A stretch of DNA of 64,000 nt from Centaurea solstitialis (lineage: Eukaryota > Streptophyta > Magnoliopsida > Asterales > Asteraceae), in contig CM058046.1 of assembly GCA_030169165.1 (NCBI GenBank), positions 16,585,788 to 16,649,787 of the forward strand. The letters run 5' to 3'. The stretch's first letter is position 1; each line of letters starts with the position of its first letter. The translations under genes and the position numbers were made by a program. This document shows, piece after piece, positions 35,855 to 48,243 of this stretch. The notes under the pieces are model-generated. The model was not told where the DNA came from. It was given only the letters and a program-made list of their open reading frames with translations, and searched no databases.

Positions 35855-38340
35855 AACGAATGAGTTAAAAATGAGTGGTTTTAAATGAGTTTGCATGGTT
35901 TCAATCTTTCAAAAAATTGTATTTGATTTTCCCTGTATATGTATATAGATCTTATAAAAGTTTCTAAGAAAGCAAGCATTAGACAACCCAATTTCTAAAA
36001 AAAATGTGTTTGAGTCTTATTTATCATATATATTAAAGGATATTTAAAAGTCTAGATTATCTTTAAAAGTTCTTGTCATTCAAACAAATACAGCTCAACT
36101 AAATCATGTTTATTTTTGTAGGAATATGTCTTTTTATCATATAATGTTGAAAAAGATTTGTTCCACACTTCCACTTCTAAGAACCACCTAATAAAGCATA
36201 TTTTAATGGACTAATATATTATTGTTCATATTGACGCATAGAGATTAAATTAATACATGTTGCAAAAGCTTAAAGAGTGACCGACACACCCTTTATAAAA
36301 AAAATTGTTGTCATTGGTAACACAATAAATTAATTTACATAAAAACGTTTTCTTGTTAACTTTTACTAATAAGATATGAGGGAAAAAAATATCGTATTCC
36401 TAACCGAATAATCTAAGATATTTTAATTTTTCTTTTTAAGTTCTATATGTATATTGATAAACACTTTATCATATTTTTTAATTATATTGTTCATATTTCG
36501 GTCATAGGTGTACATGTATATAAAAGTATGTAAAACATTTATCTAGTGATATTAGATATCTTATCGATTATCATTTATATTCATAAATTATTATTGTAGG
36601 TGTTTAACGCTATAACTATTTAATATTGCATGTTTGAACTTCGGAATTTTTTTGACAAGTACATCTAAATATGGGGTATGAGTTGAGACCTTTTAATCTT
36701 TTGGTATGTCGGTGATAAATTCATTTCTGTTAAAAAAGAAATACTGCAAAATACTGGAGCAACTAAAGATTCATTTGCTCTCTCAAAACCATACAACAAA
36801 ATCAAAAAAAGATAGAGGATGTAAAAAGCATGAATCATAATATATAATTTCAGTTTTTTTGCTTTCGAAATGTTTGTGCTTCATAACATAATAAAGTTTT
36901 TCAATGGTTCTAATGATTAGAGCAAAATTAAATGAGAATTAAATACTTCTCTTGCAAAGAAAGCGTTCGATAGCTTACAAGCCTACTTTGTCATAAAAAC
37001 AACCCAATGTATCATAATTGAAAAATAAAATGAGTATATTACATGTTTCGTCTCTATGGTTATATGCTTTTATTGCTCCTTATCCTTGTTTTACCAATTT
37101 AATAGACTGTGTCATTATAGAAATAACAATAGGGATGTTAGTCGTTAAAAAAAATGCTACCACAAGAATGTAATTCGTTAAAAAAATGCAACCATAAAAA
37201 AATAGTCGATTGAACATTTTAAAAAGTGATAGGACGGTTAAAAGGGATGAAACACGTAACTTACTTAAACTCAAAAGGGTGATATAGCTCTTTCATATTT
37301 GCTTTCTTCAAAATTATTTCAAAATAAAAATATAAAGAAACCAATTAAAAGCTAAAAAAAGTATTTTGACACCTGAACCTACTCTTTATCAAAAGCAAGA
37401 CCTTAACCATGCTACACAAACCAATTCAACTTACTTATATTTTCGTTTAAAGTTACAAGGTTATGTAATGAAACATTGCGATGATACATTTCAATAACGT
37501 AATTTTTCCCACCATGGCCGAGGCACGAAACGGTGATCGTGCCACCATATGGCCTTAAGTATGTCTAGACATCTGGTCCACCCCTCGATGTGGCTGTGAT
37601 TGTGACTTGGTGGTCGTGTCCTATGTTGCAATTTGTTACTGATTTGCATAAGTTTGTGGCCTCCACTCAGAGGATCCTTTAGTTTGTAGTAGCAAATAAT
37701 AAATAATAATGAAAGAATGCAAAGATGAAAAATACATCACTACAATTTACAACAACGGGATGTGCACTTCATTACATGAAAATCTCGATACTGCTTGGAC
37801 TATGTACTCGATCACCTTTATATGTTCTTGGGATTCATCTATCAATATAAGTTCACATCTTTTGTGGTCTCTTTTAATTGACCTTACGGTTAACGATGAA
37901 GATTTAATTTACCTATTTTACCCTTTCCTTGGTTTCAGTGGTTGATTTATCATCATTGTATAATGAAAACAAAAGGTAAAAAAAGCTTTAACCGAGTCTA
38001 ATTGCTCGTTTATTTATGCATTTTTCTATGTTGCCATGTTTACATTTATTTTATTAAAAGATCCATATGTGTTTTAGGGTAATCTAACTACATAGTCAGA
38101 TAAACATCAATTTTTTGCAAATTAAATTAATAAAATAAAGAGATTAAACCCAGTGAATTTATAAGCAGGTGGGTCATATTTTCTAACATGATTGAAGTTT
38201 TGTCCAAAGGGAATGATTTGCCTAAGGGGAACATGGGGAAGGAACATCATACACCAAATCTTACGTTACGGACGAACCTCTCCCAATAATATATAATATG
38301 TGTAATCATTTATAAATTTATAAAAGAATATACAGACCTA
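35855..38340. other. Gene-free AT-rich interval
   Basis: No gene or RNA recognised. The one long frame (37709-37945) lacks recognisable domains and splice context. Confidence 0.5.
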
Positions 38341-38830
38341 TAAATCAGTTTTTATGTGTAATTTTGGGAGTGTTTGGGAGTGCTTATTTGAAACTGTTTA
38401 GGCCACTGGTAGCAGGAGCTGTGGGCTGGCGGGCTTCGGCCGGCGGGCTGCCGCGAGCTCCATACGCCTGCCGGCGGGCTGCCGGGCTGCGGCCTGGAAT
38501 ATTGTATTTGATGTGTGTGAGTTGTGTGTGTGTCTAACTGGGTGTTTTGTGTGTATTGTATTTAAATAATAATAAAATGTGAGAGGGTTGGGAAGGTTCT
38601 GGTACTAAGAGAGTGGGCTCCAAGGGCTTAGAGACGGCTTATGAAAAAACTGATGTGGCTTAGAGGGCTCGACTAATAACTTATTAGCTTCCTTGGAAAG
38701 TAATAAGCAGTTTTGAAGTGTTTGGGTAAACTGCTTATGATTTCCTGGAGAAGCTATAATCAGTTTTTTAGGAAGGCATAATTTTTTAACTTTATGAAAA
38801 AGTTGATAAGTTGATAAACACTTCCACATA
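38341..38830. mobile_element. MITE-like element split by GC-rich element copy 3
   Basis: GGGAGTGCTTATTTGAAACTG (38370-38398) and TTGATAAACACTTCC (38811-38825), with internal AGTGTTTGGGTAAACTGCTTAT, look like MITE halves. Between them (about 38401-38665) lies a GC-rich block with repeated GGCGGGCTGCCG, similar to the copies at 16.2 and 22.5 kb. Exact borders are uncertain. Confidence 0.45.
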
Positions 38831-39418
38831 AAACAATACACGTAAATACAATATTTATATAGTATCATAGTATTTATGTATAACGTTTAGAACTGTTTTG
38901 TATGTGAAAAAAAAAGAGTCTTTGAGAGTTTCTAACACTTTATAAACAATGCATAACGATAGATGATGAAAATTGATTTTTAAGTTGCAGGAATTATTGA
39001 GTGTGTAAACAAAAGGAGACTCCAATACAAAATTATGCACTTTAAACCCAAAGATTCTTTGATTAATTATTTGTGAGCAAGCAATGAAGCAACTCTCCAT
39101 GTCTACCTGTCACTTGATATAAAGATTTATCCATAAATTAGATTATAAAATTGTAAAAGAAATTGGGTATTTAATCCTGAAAAGGGTAGCATAGTCCTTT
39201 TATGCACAGAGTACAATGCATTGATGCAATAGCCCACATGAAAACAACCATTTAACTCTGGCAAGAACATATGTCGAGGTATAAACTGCGTTCACCATGT
39301 GAGGGTTAGTAGTTGGTAGTTGTTCTTCCAGATGCTATGTCTCCTATGACTACTTACTTGTGTCGTCCAATACACAATTATTTAATATACACTCATACAT
39401 ATTATATATATATATATA

Positions 39419-39648
39419 GGGGTGGGTTCAAATGTGAACCACTTTTTGGTTGTGAACGTGAGGACAGCCGAGAGCGCGACACGTGGCGGATGACTAGGCG
39501 CCACGTTAGATCCACGGCGGATGACTAGGTGCGATTCATGGGAGGGCATTGAATTAAAGGGGGGACCACACTCAAAGCCGCCACGTGTCGCCCTCTCGGC
39601 TGTCCTCACGTTCACAACCAAAAAGAGGTTCACATTTGAACTTTCCTC
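39419..39648. mobile_element. Microsatellite-seated hairpin MITE, copy A (230 bp)
   Basis: Ends GGGGTGGGTTCAAATGTGAACC and GGTTCACATTTGAACTTTCCTC are inverted. The arms also hold GTGAACGTGAGGACAGCCGA and its complement. A (TA)n run precedes and a (CA)n(TA)n run follows. G-boxes CACGTG lie at 39480-39485 and 39582-39587. Confidence 0.8.
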
Positions 39649-39676
39649 CACACACACACATATATATATATATATA

Positions 39677-39908
39677 GGGGTGGGTTCAAATTTGAACCAC
39701 TTTTTGGTTTTGAACGTGAGGACAACCGAGAGCGCGACACGTGGCGAATGACTAGGCGCCACGTCATGTCCACGGCGGATGACTAAGCGCGATTCATGAG
39801 AGGGCATTGAATTAAAGGGGGGGGGGGACCACACTCAAAGCCGCCACGTGTTGCGCTCTCAGCTGTCCTCACGTTCACAACCAAAAAGTGGTTCACATTT
39901 GAACTTTC

Positions 39909-39911
<3 letters not shown>
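39677..39911. mobile_element. Microsatellite-seated hairpin MITE, copy B (235 bp)
   Basis: Nearly the same sequence as copy A and the same orientation. (TA)n lies to the left and (CT)n(TA)n (39910-39953) to the right. G-boxes CACGTG at 39738-39743 and 39845-39850. It includes a run of ten G's near 39820. Confidence 0.8.
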
Positions 39912-39953
<42 letters not shown>

Positions 39954-40637
39954 GTCAAGAAAAAACGAAAAAAAATAAAAACCCAAAAACACCCTAATAA
40001 CCGTTCATTCGTATTAATTTGTCTATATGTATATGTTGCGGAGCATATACACATGCATCAAATAATAAGAAACATTTTCAATTACTTATATACATATATA
40101 CGTGCCGTTCAGATGAATGGTTATTAAAGTATTATTGATCAGTTTTTCATTTTCTTAAGAGTTTTTCCTTTTACTTGATTATATATAAAGAGAGGAAGCA
40201 TCATACGAGAAGTCTCAATATCATATATGATTACATTCATTTTAACGTGTTTAATCATATATGATTAAGCTTGTGTGTATCATGCGTACCATTACATATA
40301 ACTTCTTGTTTGAACCTTCCCTTATATGTGTATATATGTAGATAACTATTATGCTAAATTACCACATTAACCCTGCTCCAGGAACTACAGTCTAATCCAC
40401 TTTCTTTGAGTTGTTGGTATCATCTTGTGGTGGGGAAAAGATGAAAACAAGATTATTCTCCAAGTTTGTCCATAAAGGGCTGATGATTTGCTAGCCAGCT
40501 CATATAAGAGGTCTCTTGAACATTAATCATTTTTAAAATAATGTTAAGTTTTATTTTAATTATTTCTTAAAATTAAAGGTTAATGATTTGCTAATATTTG
40601 TCACCATCAACATGACAACATTACACTTTGAGTGTGA

Positions 40638-40645
40638 TATATAAA
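40638..40645 (+). promoter_or_regulatory. Possible TATA box of the TBL gene
   Basis: TATATAAA only 36 bp before the ATG at 40681. If used, the leader would be just a few bases long; otherwise transcription starts further upstream. Confidence 0.45.
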
Positions 40646-40680
40646 GCCCCTCCAAACTCAATCCTCATCTATTTCAACCA

Positions 40681-43308
40681 ATGAAGGCCAATCCAATTCA
40701 GCTTCCCACCACCAATGGCAACCTCCACAAACCACCCATCACCTCCAAACACTTCATCCTTCCAACCATAACCTTAGCCCTCCTAATCACAATCCATCTC
40801 TACCTTGGAAACTTTTCCGGCCTCGGGTTAACCGGTCTCGCAACCCCGGTGGCCAAAGATGTCAAGTGTAACTTGTTTCAGGGGAGTTGGGTGTTCGATG
40901 ATGAGAGGGAAACGTATTACACGAATGAAACGAAATGCATCATCGATGATCGGCAGAACTGTATGAAGTATGGTAGACCAGATACCGATTTCATGAAGTG
41001 GAGATGGAAGCCCGATGATTGCGAGTTACCTGAATTTGATGCGGTCGAGTTCTTGGAGGCTGTCAGAGGGAAAACCTTGGCCTTTATCGGAGACTCCGTG
41101 GGAAGAAACCAAATGCAATCATTGGTCTGCATGTTAGCTAGTGTAAGTCTTCCGAATAAACCCCAATTCATAGTAGCATAACAAAATCTAATTCATTGGC
41201 ATGCATAACCTTGTTTATCATCCAAAAATTATGGGTTAATGGATTATAGTTAATACTTGGAATTATTAAAAGATAAATACATTTACATGTATGTATACAA
41301 GTACACACATATATATGTGATGACAAATAGATATGCTTTATACAGTTGTGGTGGTGGGGCAAATTATTTTACTATGAAAGCAAAAGCTAGTGGTGGTACA
41401 CTGATAAATAATATTCTTGTTATCTAGCATTTTGTCTATTTGAAAGAAGTATCAAGACCATTCACTTGATGGTCCTGCTTTCTGAGGCTTAAAAATATAT
41501 CTTAGCTACAACCAAGATAAACTCATAAATAAAAAATCTATACATACATACATACACAGACGAAAGTTCGGCTGAAAACTCATCTTTCATTGCGAAAGTG
41601 AGGACAGACGAGAGCGCGATACGTGTCCCATACAGTCAGTCTGAATAATACAAGATTATTATTATTCATCATGAATAATGCATGAACATTCCGTCTGAAT
41701 AATCTTGTATTATTCAGATTGAATGGGACACGTGTTGCGCTCTCGGTTATCCTCACGTTCGCAACAAAAGATGAGTTTTCATTTGAACCCGCCCCTACAT
41801 ACATACATACATATATATACACATGTCCCCACCATATGTGGGACTATTTAGAAAGCATAAGAGAGACGTATAGAAACATGCAAAAAGCCAAACACAAATA
41901 AGAGAGAGACGTGTCAACAGAAATAAGAAAGGGCAATGACAACAAACAGCATTATCAATAGTGTTAATATCAATTATTATGTGAATAATTAATCTATAAT
42001 TATACAAAAAAAGCCAAAGGTTGATGTGAGTTTGAGTAGTTGGGAGGATGATGATGTATCCGTTATAATGTTTGAAAGAGTCATCATTACTACAAATAAT
42101 AATAGATGGGGGGCAGATTAGAAATTTTCATGAATTAAAATAAATATCATTCATTATTTCTAGAATTGTAATTGCATAATAAGTTACAACTTACAGTTGG
42201 ATGCTTTCATGAAATAAACCTGAGAGGAAAAAAACAGATGAAAAGGTGAGGAAAAAAGAAAATGACAAGAAAAAGTGAATAGGAGTACGGCAGAGTAACA
42301 TCTCTTGTTTCTAGTGAAAAAACAAACACATAGATTTAACATAAGAAAATAAGAGTAGGTTAGAAGAAATATACCAAAAAAAGTTAAAAGATACCATTAC
42401 AAGAAAAAAAGAAAATATAGTGAAATCATGCATGAGAGAGATTTCTTTGTATAATTTTTCTAAGCCTAACCGCTACTGATTAACAGGAAGCCAATCCCAT
42501 CGATGTTACGAAAGGTGGCGATACAAGATTCAGACGATGGAACTTTCCGAACTACAATTTTACGCTGGTAGCAATCTGGTCTCCTCTGTTGGTCAAAACT
42601 AGAGATCCAAATATTGGCAACTTCACCCGCAACAGCTTAATGAACATCTATTTGGACGAGCCCGATGAGGAATGGACATCTCAGATAGAAAACCTAGATA
42701 TCGTCATATTTTCGGCAGGACAGTGGTTTTTTCGACCGTTTATGTACTACGAAAAGGGTGAAATAGTGGGTTGTCATTTCTGCAATCAAGAAAACATTAC
42801 CGACCTCACCGTTTACTATGCATACCAGATGGCATTCAGAACAACCTTCACCACCCTTCTAAACCTCCACAACTTTACAGGATTAGCATTTCTAAGGACC
42901 TTTTCGCCGCAACATTTCGAGAACGGAAATTATAACGACGGAGGGAATTGCGTGAGAACGAGGCCCTTCGCGAAGCAAGAGATGAGGTTGGACGGGTTTA
43001 AGTTAGAGATGTATTCTACTCAAGTGAACGAGTTCAAGGCAGCAAAGCAGGAAGGAGAAAAGAAGGGAGTGAAGCTTAGGCTCCTGGACACCAGTGATGC
43101 TATGATAATGAGACCAGATGGACATCCAAACCATTATGGGCATCCGGCCAGTGACAACAAAAGCTACCCAGACTGTGTTCATTGGTGCATGCCCGGACCT
43201 GTTGACACTTGGAACGAGTTCTTGCTAGAAATGTTAAAGATGGAAGAGGGAGAAGGATTTATCAAGGGAGCACCTCAGAGGAACACCACGAAACTGAACC
43301 TCAGATGA
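40681..43308 (+). CDS. TRICHOME BIREFRINGENCE-LIKE polysaccharide O-acetyltransferase
   Basis: Golgi type II membrane protein of the TBL/DUF231 family, known to O-acetylate xylan, xyloglucan or other wall polymers; the substrate cannot be told here. Exons 40681-41142 and 42487-43308 join to 427 codons plus TGA. A signal anchor lies at about residues 25-45, followed by the TBL domain with CNLFQGSWV and the esterase motif FIGDSVGRNQ with Ser139. The C-terminal motif DCVHWCMPGPVDTWN has the paired Asp383/His386. All catalytic residues are present. Sequence style and short stem are closest to TBL19-22 as I remember them. The single intron (1344 bp) carries a hairpin MITE at 41560-41796. The ATG is the only in-frame Met before the membrane anchor. 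Confidence 0.95.
41560..41796. mobile_element. Hairpin MITE, copy C, in the TBL intron
   Basis: Inverted ends GAAAGTTCGGCTGAAAACTC and GAGTTTTCATTTGAACCCGCCCCT. The arms share GTGAGGACAG.CGAGAGCGCG with copies A and B. Flanked by CATACATA simple repeats on both sides. The loop region holds TGAATAAT motifs in both orientations. Confidence 0.75.
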
Positions 43309-45694
43309 ATTCCGCAATAAGCATCTCAGAAGATGTGACGTTTTGATTTAATGATGTAATTAAACTATTTTAGAGTTTGTATCTAGTCCATATGTTTAAG
43401 CGAGATTTGAAGTGTGCTTATATAATTACCATCTACCCCTCATGTACTGGGAAACAATTATAGATATACAACTATACTTGCACAGAATACATAAAGATTT
43501 GGCCATTAATCTGTTAAGGGAATTAAGTCCAATCATGCAATGTCCCATAATATTCCTCCATTATTAAAAGTCTTCATCTATGCTGTCACAGTTATGCCCC
43601 AAAAGGTATTTGACAATTCAATAGGCTCAGTACAGATTAGACCGTGAGATACACACATTTATTTGTCTTTTTATTTCATTCCTAGCTAATTCTTCTAAAA
43701 GTGGGGGTCTCACTAATTAGCTGTGGGATCTACACCTTTTTTTTCTGAAGGCATCCTAAGTTTCCCCATGAAAACATGGAAGGTCATTGTGAACTATAAC
43801 ACCATCTTGACACTGTAGATTTCTCGCAATTCTCGAGAGACTAGAAGCAGAGTGAAGGTATCATAACATCCAATGCATATATCATAAAGGAGGTTCGATG
43901 TAGATTAGATGGAGCCTCTCAAGTTATTACATAAAATTAGTTTTATCTACCATGACAAAATTATGGAAAGATTTCAGAAGAGCTGAAGCACCATCATTTT
44001 AACTTTCACACAAAGGGTATGCTTTTTTCTGTTCTCGACCCTTGAGCTGTGATCTGGACCTACCATTACAACAATCATTCCTTATGAAACGTTAAACAGG
44101 GAAAATAGAAAGGAAGTAACAGCAAGTGTCGGTTAGTGATAAAAAAAATACAGGGTAACGTATCGGAGTACAGAGAGTACGTCTAAAAGAACTGTTTAAA
44201 AGTGCATACACAAGCTGTAAGAGGTCCAGAAATAGGTAGTACGTCTCTTCGGAAGGATGCATTGATTGCAAAAGCAAAACATAGAGAATTAAAGCCAATT
44301 GATCAGCATTGCTTCTGTTCATGCACTTGTAGGCCAGTAAACTGGATCAACAATATACTCAGGAAATATGTTCTTTCCCAAGTTGCTCTCTCTCTATGCC
44401 TATTTCCAGAAGCAATTGCCTCTGCAGTGTTGATTACTCTTTTACTCCCTTGGTCCCCAAAAAAAGTACATTTTTGTAATCAAACATTGTGGATTCGGGC
44501 ATCCGTGATCAATATGGATTTAATTTTTACCAATTTAGTGACTTACCACCAACCGTCCTCCACTTGCAGAGTTGCAGTCATGAGTGGACTTGTAATGGTG
44601 GCAATGGTGGCAAGTGCCACCATATTATTCCTATGTCATAAGGTAAAAAAAATATAAGTTTGTGAAAGGTACAAGCATATTGTTTTAGAAGGTGCAACCG
44701 TATTATTTTAAAATGTGCAACCCTACCTCGTAAAAAAACAAAAAACCCTTGAAATCAACCAAAAACCCCGACTCGAAACGGATTTAAACAAAAACTTAAA
44801 AATCCTCAAAACGACGGAATTAGGCTAAAAACACATCAGGTGATACTGAATGTTGGCAAAAAGATAAAGACACATCCATAAAAACCGTATGAATTATCCA
44901 AATTATTCCCCAAATTCAAGCTGTAGATATTAGTTGTAAGGCTAACTCTAGGTATAGTTTAGAACTCAATTTACAACAATAATGGAGTTAATATACTTAT
45001 GAATTCAGATTAAAATAGTAAGTTACAGTAAGATATAATATAACTCAAGTTACACAACACTTCTACTATGAAGCAGTGGAGTTATCCAAATTAATCCCTA
45101 ATTCTACATATGTACTTCACAATTCAACTAATATTGGTCTAATAATTCAAATTGTGAGTGACAAAATCAAATTCTGATGACTTAATTGTAAGATCATCGT
45201 TTAGAAAAAAGCATCGAATATACCTTTATGAAGATTAACCTTAGCTTGATGGATAAGTGACCGTAGAAATGGTGGGCCAGGTGAGCTTTAGACGTCATTC
45301 GGAAGTATTCTCTGATGGAAATCATGTAGTAATCATGCCATATTTACCGATCAAACATTGATCGCCGAGTAATTTCGCGTCGCCGGCGGTTGCAGGTTGG
45401 CTTTTGGCCGCCGGAGATGAGATCCGGGTTCTGATCGCAGTTTAACGGGTTAGGATTTATCCAATGAAAAAAAGATATTTTCCTAGCCCAATCCAAGCCT
45501 AGTTACTTTTCTTAGCCCAATTAAAATTGCTATAAATAATTTTGGGCCACCATAGTTTTAAGACTGTAGCCTTGTGGGTTGGAGACGGGGGAGTTGGGCC
45601 TGGGGTTGATTGGTTGCGGCTTAATAGACTGTATAGTATATATGGTTTATTTGCCCAGTCATAAATGAGTGTTCGATTGTGGCTTATTTGTTTA
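43309..45694. other. Gene-free interval
   Basis: 3' flank of the TBL gene, then AT-rich DNA. The open frame at 44202-44657 has no recognisable domain and lies in repeat-like sequence. 44744-44840 matches the repeat at 13437-13565. Confidence 0.5.
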
Positions 45695-45773
45695 CAGGGA
45701 CGGATCTAGAATTTTTTTCAGACGTGGCACCATTTAACCATAAAGAACATATATAAAGAAAATTTTCATAAAA

Positions 45774-45843
45774 TCTCTATTGGTCTAGTGGTTGGTTCAT
45801 TGACTTTCAACGGTAAAGTCTCAAGTTCAATTCTTGGTACAAG
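45774..45843 (+). repeat. tRNA-Glu-like segment (degenerate)
   Basis: TTGGTCTAGTGGTTGG matches box A of tRNA-Glu; CTTTCAAC sits where anticodon TTC would be; AAGTTCAATTCTTGG is box B-like. The acceptor stem does not pair, so it is not a functional tRNA gene. Confidence 0.55.
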
Positions 45844-45909
45844 CAATTTCTTTATATAAACACTAAATATGAAATTAAAAGCAAAAATCTAAAAAAAATA
45901 ATGTCTCTA

Positions 45910-45968
45910 ATGGGCCTTAAACCCATGACCTCATGGTTACAAGGCAGGTAACTAACCAACTCAACCAA
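45910..45968 (-). repeat. tRNA-Thr-like segment (degenerate)
   Basis: The minus strand reads TTGGTTGAGTTGGTTAG (box A-like), CCTTGTAACC (anticodon TGT position) and GGTCATGGGTTTAAGGCCC (T-arm-like, with decayed box B). No matching acceptor stem is seen. Confidence 0.5.
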
Positions 45969-46339
45969 AGAAAACTTTCATTTTCATTGTATTTTCAAAA
46001 TATATATGGTGGCACACGACAAATTGATACGGTGGCACCATAATTTTTTACACTACGACGGAGGAATTTGACGGTAGCCCGTGCCACCGTGTGCCCCTCT
46101 TCAAATCCGTCCATGTTTGTTCAGCTACTGGTTGAACCGGTCGGCTAAAAATAGGAATCATTTACATTCAATCACCATGTTTCCATTAATGCTCTTGCCT
46201 TATCTTTGAGAAACACGCCCTTGAAACCCTCAGATGGAAAAAAAACATTGAGATGTCTCAACAGAACTAAAACAACGTAGATGATAATACGATTATGTAA
46301 AATCTATATGTGGTTTTTCAAGAACAACATAGATGATAA

Positions 46340-46640
46340 TAAGATTATGTAGAATCAACCACAAGGGTGGTGGTGTGTATTGACAAAAGACTTAGGGGTG
46401 TGGAGGAATAGCCCCATCAACCCAGGTTTGAGTCCATACGTCAGCATTTTGTGGCCAGACTTAGTCTCAGATGGTTGTTTCTTAATTTCAAAATTACCAA
46501 GGATGTCGTCTACAAATATGGGGCACCCCTATCGCACCGGTCCCACGATCATCAGGGGGGGGGGGGGGGGATATTGCATGCATCCTATTGGAAAAGGTGT
46601 GATACCAAAGATGTAGTCTAGACAAAGCGATAAACCTTTC
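46340..46640 (+). repeat. Possible SINE-like repeat containing a G16 run
   Basis: CCACAAGGGTGGTGG...CCCAGGTTTGAGTCC resembles a tRNA-type head. 46555-46570 is a run of 16 G's. The end point and target duplication are not clear. Confidence 0.4.
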
Positions 46641-47436
46641 AAAAGAAAAAAGATTTATGTAAAATTATATGTGGTTTTTCAATAACAATGTAAATGATAA
46701 AAAGATTGCAGGCTTCTCTTACACAACACTTATGATATTGTATGGGAGTGACCAAGTAGGGGCTTTAAGTTAGAGCGAGGGAGCAATATAGAAGGTTGAG
46801 TTTCGATGAGAAGTGTCAAATTTGATGAAAAGTGTAAAAATGGTTATCAATCGTTAAATAAAAAATGGACGAATATTAGAATGAGATATATCATGATAAA
46901 ATGCACCAGACCAATTCTCTCTTAAGCCCCATTCATGGGATGGTATTTAATTAAAAGTGATAAGCAATTTAAAGGCACTCCTCCCAAAAATAGCACTTGG
47001 TCTCCAAAGTGTCAGGATCGGCCCTGCAGAAGTCGTATACCATTGTAATACATTGTCGTACCGATTTATTTGTCATTTATTTTTTAACTCTAACAACCTT
47101 AGTAACTTGTCTAGACCTCCACGGTGCATTGTGGTTCCTTCTTGTTGTTTGTATTAGATTGTTAGTGAATGTTTGTACTATATGAAGATTATTTGAATGC
47201 TAATATGTGTAAAGAAAATGATCTGAACATAGATCAACATATTATTTGAATGTTCAATGATTTTAATGTATCTAGATCTAATTGGTAAATACCTCGTCAA
47301 TTTACCACATAGAAAATCCGGATACAATTTTAGTTGGTACTAAATATATTTAGTTGGTATATAGTTTTAAGTTTTACATACCAATTGTAATTGATTGATA
47401 GAGAAATTAATTATTATAGCCGTCCACAAAAATGCA
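46641..47436. other. Gene-free interval with a copy of the 7.1-kb repeat
   Basis: 46833-46930 repeats the right arm of the element at 7100-7500 (GGTTATCAATCGTTA...TTAGAATGAGAT). Nothing else recognised. Confidence 0.5.
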
Positions 47437-47994
47437 ATTCATCTCCTACCCAATCTCTCCCTAAAATTCATAATATACCCAATGAGCCGCTATACGACGA
47501 CCGCTAATAGGGGTCCGGCCACCGCTAATAGCGGCTCCTTATAAATTGTGTTTGTGAATAGCGGCTCCCTCAATCTATTGAACACATGTATATATATACA
47601 CTCATATATACATGTATATATATATACACAAGAGAATTTGTGGATAGCGGTAACTTCTGTGGACCAAATCCAACAATATATATATACACTCATACAATTT
47701 GTGGACCAAATCCAGCCATATATATATATACACCTGCTATCTACAAGAAATGGCCATACACACATACACATTGATGATAGCGGCATATATATATATGTAT
47801 TGATAGCGGCATACACACATATTTCTTCATAGCGGCACCCATACACACATACATGGTGAAGAAATATATAATAGCGGCACCCATACACACAATATTTATG
47901 TGTTGGCCGGAAAATTCGCCGGAGCCGCTAATAGCGGCTGCCGGATAGCGGCTCGGTGGGTATTTGATGTATTTTTGGGAGAGATTTGATGATA
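47437..47994. mobile_element. Long-TIR element with reiterated TAGCGGC motifs
   Basis: Imperfect inverted ends of about 80 bp: CATCTCCTACCCAATCTCTCCC...ATACCCAATGAGCCGCTAT at left, complemented by ATAGCGGCTCGGTGGGTATT...GGGAGAGATTTGATGAT at right. Between them TAGCGGC or its complement recurs about ten times, interspersed with TATATA/CACACA tracts. The short open frames are simple-sequence artefacts. Confidence 0.65.
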
Positions 47995-48243
47995 AGTAGT
48001 AACATAGATTTATATGAAACATAAAGTTTGTACAAATGTTGTCTTTAGTATAATACTAACAATTACCAGGAAGCCAATATACTGTTCATGAACAGTAGCT
48101 ACCGATACTTTAACATATTTCAGCCAATATACGATATATGACTAAAAGTCTAAAACGTAAAATGAAATAAAGAAAACTAAAAGGTATAAAGTGAATAAGT
48201 ATTATAAGTTTAAGGGGATAAAATGTTATTTCTTCAAATGTCA

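Larger units (their letters stand above)
45695..46115. mobile_element. hAT-like non-autonomous element with two tRNA-like units, 421 bp
   Basis: Terminal inverted repeats CAGGGACGGATCTAGAA and TTCAAATCCGTCCATG, with 8-bp duplications TTTGTTTA (45687-45694) and TTTGTTCA (46116-46123). Inside are two tRNA-related segments in opposite orientation: one on + at about 45774-45843, one on - at about 45968-45910. No transposase. Confidence 0.8.

Noticed and set aside
39382..39834. 150-codon minus-strand open frame with an internally repeated protein
   Set aside because: It is a read-through of two tandem MITEs and the microsatellite between them; the repeated protein reflects the repeated DNA.
44202..44657. 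151-codon open frame
   Set aside because: No recognisable domain and no splice context; it lies in repeat-like DNA.
47490..47888. Open frames rich in Tyr, Ile and Cys
   Set aside because: Translations of TATA/CACA tracts and the TAGCGGC motif inside a transposon-like element.
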